From Acidithiobacillus marinus (GTDB taxonomy: Bacteria; Pseudomonadota; Gammaproteobacteria; Acidithiobacillales; Acidithiobacillaceae), in NCBI RefSeq assembly GCF_002847505.1, contig NZ_MXAV01000036.1:62001-126000 (forward strand): a DNA stretch of 64,000 bases, in the 5' to 3' direction. Positions 8,401 to 16,937 of this stretch are shown piece after piece (the stretch's first letter is position 1; the number at the start of each line of letters is the position of its first letter). A program made the translations under genes and the position numbers. A model generated the notes under the pieces. That model was not told where the DNA came from. It did no database searches and was given only the letters and a program-made list of their open reading frames with translations.

Positions 8401-9804
8401 ATGGTTAAACTGATGACAATCTCTCCTCCGCTATGTGTGGATGTGGCGTATCCAGATGATCTTGCCGCCGTTTTTGCGGGCCTGGCGGAAACTTCCTGGT
8501 CGCAGTGGCTCGACAGTAGTACGCTGACACCGGGGCAGGGGCGTTACAGTATCCTGGTCACAGAACCCCGCCGCCGAATATGGCAGCTTCATGGTCAAGT
8601 CTGGGTGGCTGATGAAAAGCGCGAGGCGCAAGCCGCGACCATCTCCTTATGGGAGGTTTTACGCGAAGCGCTCGACGGGCTGGCATTGGACGCGGAGTGT
8701 CCCTGCCCAGATCTCCCTTTTTCCGGTGGTGTGTTGGGTTATCTTGGCTATGATTTTGCCCTGTCAGAGCGAGGGATGGACATTGCAGATGAGTCTCTCT
8801 GGCCAGAAGCAGCCTTTGGCGTTTATGACAGTGCCTTGATTGTCGATCATCTGTTGCAGCGGGCCTGGGTGTTTGCTCCGGCCAAGCAAATGGCTGGGGT
8901 GCGCAAACAGTGGGAGTTGCGTCTGTCAGCAGCCGAAGCAGCCGCGCCAGTACCGGATTTTCGGGTGCGGGGGCCAGTGCAGACACTATGGTCTGCAGCA
9001 CAGTATGCGGCTGCTTTTCAGCGGGTAGAAGCTTATATTCGGGCGGGAGATTGTTATCAAATTAATCTCGCGCAACCATTTACGGCGGTCTATAGCGGGT
9101 CATCCTGGCATTTATATCGGCATTTGCGCGCCATGAATCCCGCCGCATTTTCCGCTTATCTGCATTTTCCCTGGGGATCAGTCCTGAGTTTTTCACCGGA
9201 GCGTTTGCTGCAGGTGCAGCATGGGCACATGCAGGTGCGTCCCATCAAGGGGACGTGGCCCCGTGGGACCGATGTCTTGCAAGATGCGCAATTTGCTGCC
9301 GAATTGTTGGGCAGCGCCAAGGACCGTGCGGAAAATGTGATGATTGTGGATTTGTTGCGCAACGATCTGGGAAAGGTGGCAGAAATCGGTTCTGTTCGGG
9401 TGACCCAGCTCTGTAGCCTGGAATCCAATGCGCAGGTGCATCATCTGGTGAGTGTCGTCGAAGCGCAATTGCTTACTGGTCTGGATCCATTGCAGGCATT
9501 GGCGGCCTGTTTTCCGGGCGGTTCCATTACCGGGGCGCCGAAACGCCGGGCCATGGAAATTATCGCCGAACTGGAGCCAGCTACGCGCGGTCTTTATTGC
9601 GGGAGCATCGGTTATATCGACCGAACGGGGAAAATGGATATGAATATTGCTATTCGTACCATGACAACGAGCCAGGGCGAGCTGCGTTTCTGGGCGGGTG
9701 GGGGGATTGTGGCTGATTCCCGGGTGGATGCGGAATATCAGGAAAGTCTCGACAAGGTGGCATTGTTTCTTCGAGAACTTGCAGCGCTTGCCGGTCTCGC
9801 TTAG
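8401..9804 (+). CDS. pabB: Aminodeoxychorismate synthase component I
   Basis: A 467-residue chorismate-binding enzyme that converts chorismate and ammonia to 4-amino-4-deoxychorismate for folate synthesis. The chorismate-binding core from about residue 200 carries GDCYQINLAQPF, the PIKGTWPRG segment with the PabB-type PIKGT signature that separates it from TrpE, and FPGGSITGAPKRRAMEII near the C-terminus. It contains no fused glutaminase or PabC lyase domain, so those partners must be elsewhere. The ATG at 8401 is the first in frame; a second ATG at 8413 is also possible and neither has an ideal ribosome site. Divergent from tolC. Confidence 0.9.
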   Translation: MVKLMTISPPLCVDVAYPDDLAAVFAGLAETSWSQWLDSSTLTPGQGRYSILVTEPRRRIWQLHGQVWVADEKREAQAATISLWEVLREALDGLALDAECPCPDLPFSGGVLGYLGYDFALSERGMDIADESLWPEAAFGVYDSALIVDHLLQRAWVFAPAKQMAGVRKQWELRLSAAEAAAPVPDFRVRGPVQTLWSAAQYAAAFQRVEAYIRAGDCYQINLAQPFTAVYSGSSWHLYRHLRAMNPAAFSAYLHFPWGSVLSFSPERLLQVQHGHMQVRPIKGTWPRGTDVLQDAQFAAELLGSAKDRAENVMIVDLLRNDLGKVAEIGSVRVTQLCSLESNAQVHHLVSVVEAQLLTGLDPLQALAACFPGGSITGAPKRRAMEIIAELEPATRGLYCGSIGYIDRTGKMDMNIAIRTMTTSQGELRFWAGGGIVADSRVDAEYQESLDKVALFLRELAALAGLA

Positions 9805-9838
9805 AGTCCGCCGCTAAGATCATATTTTAAAGACAGGC

Positions 9839-10822
9839 ATGTCCCGAAAAAAAATCCACACCCGTTGGCAACTGCTGCTGCAAATTGTTTTTACTGCAGG
9901 CGTCCTGTTCTGGCTTTTGCACCAGACCAACTGGCAGGCCCTCAGCCAGCGTTTTGCCGAGATACGCCCATGGTGGTTTGTGGCGGCCATGGCCTCCTAC
10001 GCCTTGAATTTGTCAGTATCGGTCATCCGCTGGCGCATTATTTTGCAGGCCATGGAGCGTAGCGCGCCCATGCTCTGGTTGCTCCGCCTCAACTGGGTGG
10101 GAGCCTATTTTAATCAGGTGCTTCCGGGGGCGGTTTCTGGAGATGTGATTCGCGCCTGGTACACCCGCCATCAGGCCGGGTCCATGCCACTGGCGCTGGC
10201 GGCGGTGTTCGGGGATCGCTTCATGGGTATGGGCGCGCTGATTGTCATTGCGGCACTGGCTTATGTAGTCGGCGGCTCGCGGGTGGGATTGCTCCCCCAA
10301 ATGGGTTGGACCATTGGCATTTTGCTGCTGGCTTACGTGCTCATTGTCTTTCTGATTTTAAGCCCATTTCTTAATTTTCTCGAAAGAATATCCGGTAAGC
10401 TGGGCGATAAACTCCATGATATTCGTCTCGGAATGGGGGCCTTGCTACGCCATCGCCTCGCATTGGGTACCACGGTGTTTTTGTCATTCGTGATTCAGTG
10501 TGTGTCCATTCTGACGTTTTGGATTATGGCCCATGCACTGGGTGAATCACCCGATGCCGTTGCGCTGTGGGTGGTCTGGCCGGTGATCAGCCTGTTTCTG
10601 GCCCTGCCGATTTCTTTTGCTGGTTGGGGATTGCGTGAGGGCCTGATGGTGTTTTACCTGGGATACTTGCACATGGGCCACGATCAGGCCCTGGCTTTGT
10701 CCCTGTTGCTGGGCTTTAATATGATCCTGACCAGCTTGCCAGGTGCTTTGCTCTGGATTGGCTTGCACCGTCACCACGAGGCACCTCCGGATCTGCAATC
10801 GCGAACTGAAGAGAATGCGTGA
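9839..10822 (+). CDS. Lysylphosphatidylglycerol synthase TM region / YbhN family membrane protein
   Basis: A 327-residue polytopic protein of the LPG_synthase_TM (UPF0104, YbhN) family. Seven to eight hydrophobic segments are visible, and the family motif region NQVLPGAVSGDVIRAWYTRH is present near residue 95. Related proteins form the flippase half of MprF or act alone in lipid transport; no aminoacyl-transferase domain is attached, so only the membrane part is encoded. It starts 34 nt after pabB on the same strand. The specific lipid substrate is unknown. Confidence 0.82.
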   Translation: MSRKKIHTRWQLLLQIVFTAGVLFWLLHQTNWQALSQRFAEIRPWWFVAAMASYALNLSVSVIRWRIILQAMERSAPMLWLLRLNWVGAYFNQVLPGAVSGDVIRAWYTRHQAGSMPLALAAVFGDRFMGMGALIVIAALAYVVGGSRVGLLPQMGWTIGILLLAYVLIVFLILSPFLNFLERISGKLGDKLHDIRLGMGALLRHRLALGTTVFLSFVIQCVSILTFWIMAHALGESPDAVALWVVWPVISLFLALPISFAGWGLREGLMVFYLGYLHMGHDQALALSLLLGFNMILTSLPGALLWIGLHRHHEAPPDLQSRTEENA

Positions 10823-10910
10823 GAAACTTCTCAAACGCTCTATTCAGTGCGTTGCCACTAGAAGCGGTATCGCGATATAATAATACTTGTTGTTTTTATG
10901 CAGATTCCAA

Positions 10911-10986
10911 GCTGGCGTAGCTCAGTCGGTAGAGCTACTGATTTGTAATCAGTGGGTCGGGGGTTCGATTCCTCTCGCCAGCACCA
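10911..10986 (+). tRNA. tRNA-Thr (anticodon TGT)
   Basis: A 76-nt cloverleaf with acceptor arms GCTGGCG / CGCCAGC, D-loop AGCTCAGTCGGTAGAGC, anticodon loop TTTGTAA with TGT at 10944-10946, T-loop GTTCGATT and an encoded CCA end. It reads ACA threonine codons. The accessory island starts directly after it, consistent with use of a tRNA as an integration boundary, although no duplicate of its 3' end was found downstream. Confidence 0.97.
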
Positions 10987-11048
10987 AATAAAACAATAAG
11001 TTATAAATTCACACACAACTTATTTTCTCTATGCTGCATGAGGCCATG

Positions 11049-11336
11049 CTACCGCGCCATCCGCGCCAGTGGTGTAATGTCGGGACGGGGCAACTGTTCG
11101 GCCTGCCAGAGTTCCCACTGGGTCTGCATCGCCAGCCAGAACTCCGGTGACGTATCCAACCATGCAGCCAAGCGCAATGCCAGATTCGCCGTCACCCCGG
11201 CATGTCCATTCAGCAGTTTGGAGAGTGTCAACCGACTCACCCGCAAATCCTTGGCTGCCTGTGTCGCCGTCATATCCTCCGGCAACCATTCCCGCAACAC
11301 ATCACCCGGATGCGCCGGATTGTGCATTCTGCTCAT
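11049..11336 (-). CDS. higA: HigA-type helix-turn-helix antitoxin, solitary copy 1
   Basis: A 95-residue XRE/HigA-family protein beginning MSRMHNPAHPGDVLREWL, the standard HigA opening, followed by TQAAKDLRVSRLTLSKLLNG as the recognition helices. The start at 11336 is set by AGGAGG 9 nt upstream. In canonical higBA a toxin gene precedes higA; here the upstream strand reads only a short open segment ending ..LVDYQDYH just before the ribosome site and then a stop, so no intact toxin is visible. A copy of about 85 percent DNA identity lies at 14565. As an orphan it may act as a repressor or a remnant of a module. Confidence 0.8.
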   Translation of the reverse strand: MSRMHNPAHPGDVLREWLPEDMTATQAAKDLRVSRLTLSKLLNGHAGVTANLALRLAAWLDTSPEFWLAMQTQWELWQAEQLPRPDITPLARMAR

Positions 11337-11450
11337 CTTTGCAATCCTCCTAATGATAGTCCTGATAATCCACCAGGACCGCATTCGTACCCTCAACACG
11401 CTTTTTTGTTGCGATGTGTGCAATAATGTGCAAATAGCCGTGCCATTCAA

Positions 11451-11812
11451 CTATTCACCATTCCTCCACGGCCCATGCGCGACATAGGTGTGCTATAGAG
11501 CACAGGTGCCCTGCCGCCAAAATCAATCGGGTCTACGCACAACTATCTATATTATTTTGTCGACATATTTGATTGGGATGTGCTGGAGGGGGCGCCCACA
11601 TCCCGATTGACCTTGCATAGGATTGGAGTGCTATACTTTATTTAAGCTTTCTGATGAGTTAGGGTAGTTATGAGAATGTCGATGAAGCAGCATGTCATAG
11701 GGCATGATCCATCTATTTGCCGCAACGGTCATTTCATTCGGCAGCATCACCGTAAGACATTTTATAAATGAACTTAAACATTCATTTTGGGATTTTCCGA
11801 GGTGATTAAGAA
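11451..11812. other. Non-coding stretch with an 11-bp inverted repeat
   Basis: No convincing gene is seen between the first higA and the membrane cassette. At 11572-11607 ATTGGGATGTG and CACATCCCGAT form an inverted repeat around a 14-nt GC-rich loop with no T tract. GTGCT/AGCAC arms at 11490-11503 form a small dyad that could be a HigA operator. A 33-codon open frame at 11669-11770 has a weak AGGG site but no recognisable features. Confidence 0.4.
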
Positions 11813-12235
11813 ATGAATAAAATAAAACATCCCATTGCTTTTCAAATAGTTGTGCCTATATTTTTATTTGGTTTTTGTTTAATCATGCTCATTCTTCAGC
11901 TTGAGAATGGCAGTGGAAACTTTTTTGTTGTGTATGCTTTTGGGATGTTTGCGTCGGCAGTCTCTCTTTTGTTTCTTTCAAAAAGGAGAGTAGTGAAAAG
12001 CCGTATTTATGGTGATAGATATTCCTCTTCGATAGGTTTGACCATTCTGTATTTGTCAGCAATTTTTATATATGGATGTACAATGTTTTGGAATATGGAT
12101 CAAGATTTGATTGGGGAGGTATTTGGGTTTTTTCTTATGGTTGTAACTTCACTGGTGTATATTATGGACTTGACAAAAGAAGAGGGTCATATAAAACCAT
12201 TTTTTGAGGCCAAAAATAATGCATCCAGAAGATAG
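11813..12235 (+). CDS. Small four-helix membrane protein of unknown function, AT-rich cassette gene 1
   Basis: A 140-residue protein with four hydrophobic segments (VVPIFLFGFCLIMLIL, FFVVYAFGMFASAVSLLFL, IGLTILYLSAIFIYG, VFGFFLMVVTSLVYIM) separated by short polar loops. I do not recognise a family. The DNA is clearly richer in A and T than the core genes, which points to recent acquisition. It overlaps the next gene by 17 nt, so translation of the three-gene cassette is likely coupled. Cassette position between two higA copies suggests it travels as cargo. Confidence 0.6.
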   Translation: MNKIKHPIAFQIVVPIFLFGFCLIMLILQLENGSGNFFVVYAFGMFASAVSLLFLSKRRVVKSRIYGDRYSSSIGLTILYLSAIFIYGCTMFWNMDQDLIGEVFGFFLMVVTSLVYIMDLTKEEGHIKPFFEAKNNASRR

Positions 12236-12791
12236 TTTGCCAGACTATGAAATCAAGGCTTTTTACTCTTTGAGAATAACTCTTCTTTTTGTTCTGATAT
12301 ATGGTGCGATTTCGCTATTTGTTTTATCGCTCTATGTTTTTTTGTATTGGTACATCGGAGCGTATCATTGCGCGATGGTTCCATTCCTTGCGATTGGCGG
12401 TTTTATGGGTGGGTTTGTGGTTTTACAAAAATATCCACCTACACAGATTATTATACGACAGCATAATTTCCATTATGCTGTACGCAATGTTGAAGAGGTG
12501 ATTGCCGAACTAGCTGTTTTATGGGCGCAGGAGCGACGTTTTTACGGGTTTGCTTGGGGCTATAAAATAGAATTAAAAAACGATGAAGATACTTTATTCA
12601 TCCCGCTTGGGATGCCCAAATACCCAGACGGTATTTTAATTAAGATTTTTCCGCTCGGGCATCGTTTTTTGCAAAAATTAACCAAATATGGTGGGGTTAC
12701 CACCGTTGTTGAAGTGAAGAAAGAGGGCGAAGACGTTTTGATATACGGCCCTTTAGTAACATTAAAGAAAATATATGATGAAATCACTTGA
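12219..12791 (+). CDS. Two-helix membrane protein with soluble C-terminal domain, cassette gene 2
   Basis: A 190-residue protein with two adjacent membrane helices near residues 20-75 (LFVLIYGAISLFVLSLYVFLYW and FLAIGGFMGGFVVL) and a mixed alpha/beta cytoplasmic domain of about 110 residues. The layout resembles small membrane proteins with a PH-like domain, but I cannot name a family. ATG 12219 is preferred over the TTG at 12204 because GAGG lies 9 nt before it. It overlaps the upstream gene by 17 nt and the downstream gene by 17 nt. Confidence 0.6.
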   Translation: MHPEDSLPDYEIKAFYSLRITLLFVLIYGAISLFVLSLYVFLYWYIGAYHCAMVPFLAIGGFMGGFVVLQKYPPTQIIIRQHNFHYAVRNVEEVIAELAVLWAQERRFYGFAWGYKIELKNDEDTLFIPLGMPKYPDGILIKIFPLGHRFLQKLTKYGGVTTVVEVKKEGEDVLIYGPLVTLKKIYDEIT

Positions 12792-13065
12792 AGCTCAATA
12801 TATCGCGTTTTTGAAACTTCCGATATTTACCAGAGTGGCATTACCGGTGCTTACCATTTCTGCCATGATTCTCCAAGGTATGGTTTTCTTTTGGTATAAC
12901 ACGTCCTTGATGGAATTTTTAATCATGTTTGTTTTGTACTATTTTTCATGGAGAAGAATACTCGACACTGATGTATCCAATCAATCAAAATTTATTACTG
13001 CAACTTATTTGTTCAGTTCTTTGGTTATCTGCCTAGCGTTTTGTGTTTTTTTCATCGATTTTTAA
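12775..13065 (+). CDS. Small three-helix membrane protein, cassette gene 3
   Basis: A 96-residue protein with three hydrophobic stretches (VALPVLTISAMILQGMVFFW, LIMFVLYYFSW, YLFSSLVICLAFCVFF). No family is recognised. Its ATG (12775, or 12778 directly after) lies inside the end of the preceding gene, without a strong ribosome site of its own, so reinitiation is the likely mode of translation. Base composition matches the other two cassette genes. Confidence 0.55.
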   Translation: MMKSLEAQYIAFLKLPIFTRVALPVLTISAMILQGMVFFWYNTSLMEFLIMFVLYYFSWRRILDTDVSNQSKFITATYLFSSLVICLAFCVFFIDF

Positions 13066-13073
13066 CGCTCCTA

Positions 13074-13169
13074 TCATCCATTCTCCGCCTCAATGCTAAT
13101 AGCCCCCATCAGCCGCACCCATGTCCAGCTACTATTGCGCTGAATGGGATGAATCCGCGTACCCTGTAC
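13074..13169 (-). pseudogene. C-terminal remnant of an unknown coding sequence, copy A
   Basis: This minus-strand frame encodes 31 residues ending VRLMGAISIEAENG and a stop, with no start. A related remnant ending VRLTGAVNIEAENG lies at 34643. Conservation of the ending at the protein level in two separate places indicates that both derive from the same real gene family, now lost here. The parent family is not recognised. Confidence 0.4.
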
Positions 13170-13260
13170 TCACCAATCTAGACGCCTCCGGCTTTTCGCG
13201 TCACGCCAGGCTACCGCTCGCCTGGAGATCGGGTTCTTTCACGTTAAAGCCGCACTGGCT

Positions 13261-13575
13261 GTGGATGCTGTAGAAAGCAGAATGATCTCCATAATTACCT
13301 ATATGGAGCTACTGCAAGGCTCCAGAAACAAGCAAGAAGATCGCGGAATAAAGTCGTTTTTGAAAGACTTCAGATTTGCAATGCTTCCCTTAACTGAAAA
13401 CATTGGTCACAGAGCCTCCATCTATGTTGAAGAATACGCTCTATCAAATTCTATTGGGGTAGCTGATGCGCTTATCGTAGCTACTGCTGTCGAAGAAAAT
13501 TTAACCTTGTTGAGCGCCAATGTTAAGCACTTTAACTGTGTGAAAGACCTGCAGGTGAAGCAGTTTTATCCATGA
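13261..13575 (+). pseudogene. vapC: VapC-like PIN-domain toxin lacking its N-terminus
   Basis: The 104 residues match the middle and end of VapC-type PIN ribonucleases: ISIITYMELLQG with the second acidic residue, VADALIVATAVEENLTLLSANVKHF with the later acidic residue and the conserved N..HF ending. The first 20-25 residues, which carry the initial catalytic Asp of the MxLVDTD type, are missing; the upstream in-frame sequence is unrelated. No VapB antitoxin gene is present. The intact PIN active site cannot form, so this is scored as a truncated remnant. Confidence 0.7.
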
Positions 13576-13656
13576 AAAGCAGGGTGTGGTGTGGTTGTCT
13601 TCCATGATGTGGAGTTTTACCATGATTTTTGATTATTTTGATAAAGGAAAGCAGAC

Positions 13657-13947
13657 GTGAAGCCTTCTGAAGCCTTGGATTCGAAGCGCGCTGCGGTACA
13701 CCATATAGTCGTATCTCATCGCGCCAGTAATCCGCGCATTTTTGGCTCCGTATTGCGCGGCCAAGGCAATGACAATAGCGACCTGGATATCCTTGTGGAC
13801 CCGACACCGGAAACAACCCTGATGGATGTGGCCGCCATTCAGGTCGAACTGCAACATTTATTGGGCGTGCCAGTGGATGTATTGACCCCCAAGGCTCTAC
13901 CAGACAAGTTCCGTGCCCTGGTTCTGGCTGAGTCAGTGCCAATATGA
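13657..13947 (+). CDS. mntA: MNT-type minimal nucleotidyltransferase antitoxin
   Basis: A 96-residue protein of the minimal nucleotidyltransferase family. The signature GSVLRGQGNDNSDLDILVD gives the GS...DxD metal-binding active site. In MNT/HEPN modules this protein AMPylates and so neutralises a HEPN ribonuclease encoded next to it. Its stop TGA overlaps the ATG of a following HEPN fragment (ATGA), the standard module arrangement. Since the partner is truncated, this gene may now have no target. Confidence 0.78.
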   Translation: MKPSEALDSKRAAVHHIVVSHRASNPRIFGSVLRGQGNDNSDLDILVDPTPETTLMDVAAIQVELQHLLGVPVDVLTPKALPDKFRALVLAESVPI

Positions 13948-14063
13948 GCAAGGGTCTTCGAGTTCCTGACTATCTTGCTCACATCCTCAAAGCTATTAAG
14001 CGCATTGATCGCTATAGAACGACGCTTGCAAGACTAGACATGTTGCTATATCCATATCATTAG
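13944..14063 (+). pseudogene. hepT: Truncated HEPN-family toxin (HepT-like)
   Basis: The frame begins MSKGLRVPDYLAHILKAIKR, a recognisable HEPN (DUF86) start, but stops after 39 residues where the family continues for about 110. The catalytic RX4-6H motif of the C-terminal half is absent from the following DNA in all plus frames that I read. The start overlaps the end of the MNT gene by 4 nt. This is a broken toxin. Confidence 0.65.
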
Positions 14064-14223
14064 CGGCAGATAAATCCTGAGCCATCCCGGACTCCGATGC
14101 AAAGGGCTCCTAAGCGCGGTGTAAACGTGTGGGACTCGGGGGCTGCCATCTATGCTCACATGGCTCCGGCCCTCACGTGTTTTTCCAACGGCGCAAGTGG
14201 CTGTGGTGCTTTGTCCAGATTTG

Positions 14224-14523
14224 TCACTGTCTGATATGGACAATATGACCGACAACGCCCAAAAGAAAAGAAGCTCCCCCGAACAAGGTGAGTGGTAACA
14301 ATCCCAGCGATAACCCGGCAAGCAAGGACGTGAAACCGGCAATCAATAGAAGATTACGCAAGCTACAGAGAGACGTGTAATAACACAGTTGTGTTAGCAA
14401 GTTACCGATAGTTTCCAAAACCCAAATGAAGGGATTATCTATATTTACATGCCCTTGTTTTTGCCGGAAACCGGAATGTCCTGAATATACATCGCCAGAC
14501 ACTCCTCTACCAAAAAGCGCCAC
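14224..14523 (-). CDS. Possible small membrane protein, uncertain
   Basis: An open frame of up to 99 codons whose C-terminal half is hydrophobic (LLLIAGFTSLLAGLSLGLLPLTLFGGASFLLGVVGHIVHI). No clear ribosome site or homology is visible and the start is unclear. It lies between the HEPN fragment and the second higA, and could be a remnant. Low confidence as a real gene. Confidence 0.3.
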   Translation of the reverse strand: MALFGRGVSGDVYSGHSGFRQKQGHVNIDNPFIWVLETIGNLLTQLCYYTSLCSLRNLLLIAGFTSLLAGLSLGLLPLTLFGGASFLLGVVGHIVHIRQ

Positions 14524-14564
14524 AGTGCTGAGAAGTTTTTAGCTGGGCCATCTGTTCCACCACC

Positions 14565-14855
14565 CTATCGTGCTGCCCGCGCCAGTGGCGCAATATCCGG
14601 GCGCGGCAACTGTTCGGCCTGCCAAAGTTCCCACTGGGTCTGCATGTCCAGCCAGAACCCCGGTGACGTACCCAACCACGTAGACAAGCGCAGTGCCATA
14701 TTCGCCGTTACCCCGACGCGTCCATTCAGCAGCTTGGAGAGCGTCAACCGACTGACCCGCAAATCTTTGGCCGCTTGTGTGACCGTCATGTCCTCCGGCA
14801 ACCACTCCCGCAGTACCTCACCTGGATGCGCCGGATTGTGCATTTTGCTCACCAT
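14565..14855 (-). CDS. higA: HigA-type helix-turn-helix antitoxin, solitary copy 2
   Basis: A 96-residue near copy of the protein at 11049, with MHNPAHPGEVLREWLPEDM, TQAAKDLRVSRLTLSKLLNG and the same WQAEQLPRPDIAPLAR tail. The DNA of the two copies is about 85 percent identical by eye, which marks a duplication about 3.5 kb apart in the same orientation. An ISAs1-type element is inserted only 14 nt upstream of the start ATG; its target duplication restores the local leader, so the native promoter has been displaced by 2 kb. No toxin partner is adjacent. Confidence 0.78.
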   Translation of the reverse strand: MVSKMHNPAHPGEVLREWLPEDMTVTQAAKDLRVSRLTLSKLLNGRVGVTANMALRLSTWLGTSPGFWLDMQTQWELWQAEQLPRPDIAPLARAAR

Positions 14856-14869
14856 TTCTCTTAACAACG

Positions 14870-16915
14870 CAGGGCCCTGTCAACCTTCCATCTAAGCTGC
14901 TGATGGAGTAGCACAAAGGGTTTTTCTGGACTTCTCAGGATGAATGCGGTAACTTTTGCCGCATGGAAGTCCCAACTCTCACCGAAAACCAGCAAGCCAG
15001 CCTGCACCGTGTTCAGGTGCGACCCATCCTGCCCACGGAGCGGGAACGCTGGAATACGCTGATGCAAACGTATCACTACCGGGGCTTTCGCACCTTGGCG
15101 GGCCGTAACCTGCGCTATGTGGCTACGCTCGATGGTCGCTGGGTAGCGTTACTGGGCTGGCATGCCGCCGCTTTTCAATGCCAGGCGCGGGATCGGTGGA
15201 TCGGCTGGTCCTGGATCTTGCGCCGCCAGCGCTTGCATCTCATCGCCAACAATGCCCGTTTTCTGATCCTGCCCGGAGAATCCTTCCCGAATCTGGCGTC
15301 CCGTATTCTGGCGCTGAACCTGCACAGGCTCTCTGCGGACTGGCAATCCGTCTATGGGCATCCCATCGTGCTGGCTGAGACCTTTGTGGAATCCCCCCGT
15401 TTTACCGGTGCCTGCTACCGGGCCGCCAACTGGGTGGATGTCGGCGGAACCAAGGGCTTCGCCCGCCGTCCCGGTGGTGGCTATGTCCACCACGGCCAAC
15501 CTAAACGTCTTCTGCTCTTTCCTCTCCATCCACAGGCGCGGGCCTGGTTGGCCCAGCCGCAGCCCCAACTCGAATGGACCCATACCCCCATGCAAACCGT
15601 GACGTTGAGCGACGCGCAAATGGAAGGCTTGCGCCAAATCTTTTTCCGCCTTCCCGATACCCGCAGCAAACTAGGCAAGCAGCATCCCCTCCCGGCCATC
15701 CTGACGGTGGCCGTGGCCGCTGTCCTGACGCGGGCCGAAAGTTATGCCGCCATCGCCGAGTGGGGCGGTCGCTTGACCCAGGCTCAATTGAAGCGCATCC
15801 GCGCCCGATTCGATCCCAAAACCAAGCGCTACCTCGCCCCCTCCGAACCGACCATCCGGCGCGTCTTGCAAGGGGCCGATGTGGAGGCGCTGGATGCGGC
15901 GATCGGCGCCTGGCTACTGGGTACGGCGGGCTTTGAAGCGGTGGCCGTCGATGGCAAAGTCCTCAAAGGGGCCGCACGCGCAGACGGCGCTCAGGTGCAT
16001 CTGCTCAGCGCGTTCCTGCATGGACAGGGGGCCACCATCGCGCAAAAAGAAATCGCCCGGAAAACCAACGAAATTCCAGAACTGCGCAACCTGCTCCAGG
16101 ACGTCAACATCGCGGGCAAGGTCGTCACCGCCGATGCCCTGCATACCCAGCGGGAGACCGCCCGCTTCCTCGTCGAAGACAAGAAAGCCGATTATCTCTT
16201 CACCGCCGTCAAAGGCAATCAACGAAAACTCCGCGACCGTCTGACGTGCCTCCCTTGGGGCGATTTTCCCCCTCAACGCTGAAACCACAGAGGTCGGGCA
16301 TGGCCGCTTTGAATACCGCAAAATCATCGTCGCCACCCGGGCAACCGGCCTCCATTTTCCGCATGTCGGACAAGCTTTCCTGATCCAACGCTCCACCATC
16401 AACAGCAAAGAGGGCACGATTCGGGATGATTATGCCTTCGGACTCACCAGCCTGACCCCGGATCGTGCCACGCCCGAAAATCTGTTGGGCTTGGCCCGTG
16501 GTCACTGGGAAATTGAAAACCGGAACCATCATGTCCGCGATGTGACTTTCCACGAGGACCTCTCCCAAGTCCGTACCCAGAACGGTCCCCATATGATGGC
16601 GACCTTGCGCGAACTGGCCATGAGCATTATGCGTCTCACTGGCGTCAAGAATATCGCCAAAGCGTGCCGGGATTTCGCCGCCAGCGCGCACAAAACGCTC
16701 CGCCAACTCGGATACTGAGGCGCCACCACGGGGTTTACCTATCCGAGAATAGCTCCGGAGGGCGAGCTGCGTCCGTCAGCCACCCCATTCACGATTCTGC
16801 ACCCAAAATCGCCTGAAAATGCCGCATTTCCACCAACTATAGCCCCTTCAAACCACCATTAAAATCAGTGGCGAAAACCTCTGCTACTATATCTGGCGAG
16901 CTTGACGGAGCCCTG
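14870..16915 (+). mobile_element. ISAs1-family insertion sequence with DruA-like (DUF4338) transposase fusion
   Basis: The element is 2046 bp. Left end CAGGGCCCTGTCAA (14870) pairs with the inverted right end CAGGGCTCCGTCAA (ending 16915). It is flanked by a perfect 10-bp target duplication CTTAACAACG at 14860-14869 and 16916-16925. ISAs1 elements normally make 8-10 bp duplications and have CAGGG ends. The perfect duplication implies a fairly recent insertion. It carries a single transposase gene with a 1-nt frameshift and lies between a small membrane-protein gene and higA copy 2. Confidence 0.93.
14963..16718 (+). pseudogene. ISAs1 transposase fused to N-terminal DUF4338 (DruA-like) domain, frameshifted
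   Basis: Read through one frameshift this gene gives about 584 residues. Residues 1-205 are a DUF4338 domain, as in DruA of the Druantia defence system, with YHYRGFRTLAGRNLRYVA, DRWIGWS, LIANNARFLILP and LSADWQSVYGHP. Residues 215 onward are a DDE transposase of the ISAs1 group (AVDGKVLKGA, ADALHTQRETA, then GHWEIENRNHHVRDVTF after the shift). The shift is in the C tract at 16268-16272: with four C the frame reads GDFPLNAETTEVGHGRFE without a break, with five it ends at ..GDFPPQR. This may be real inactivation, a sequencing error or, less likely, slippage. Fusion of DUF4338 to this transposase class is known from related elements; its role in transposition is not. Confidence 0.85.
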
Positions 16916-16937
16916 CTTAACAACGAATATCTACAAT

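Noticed and set aside
11350-11448. Possible HigB toxin upstream of higA copy 1
   Set aside because: The open segment ends ..VDYQDYH, similar to HigB ends, but it has a stop at its beginning, no start codon and only about 35 residues.
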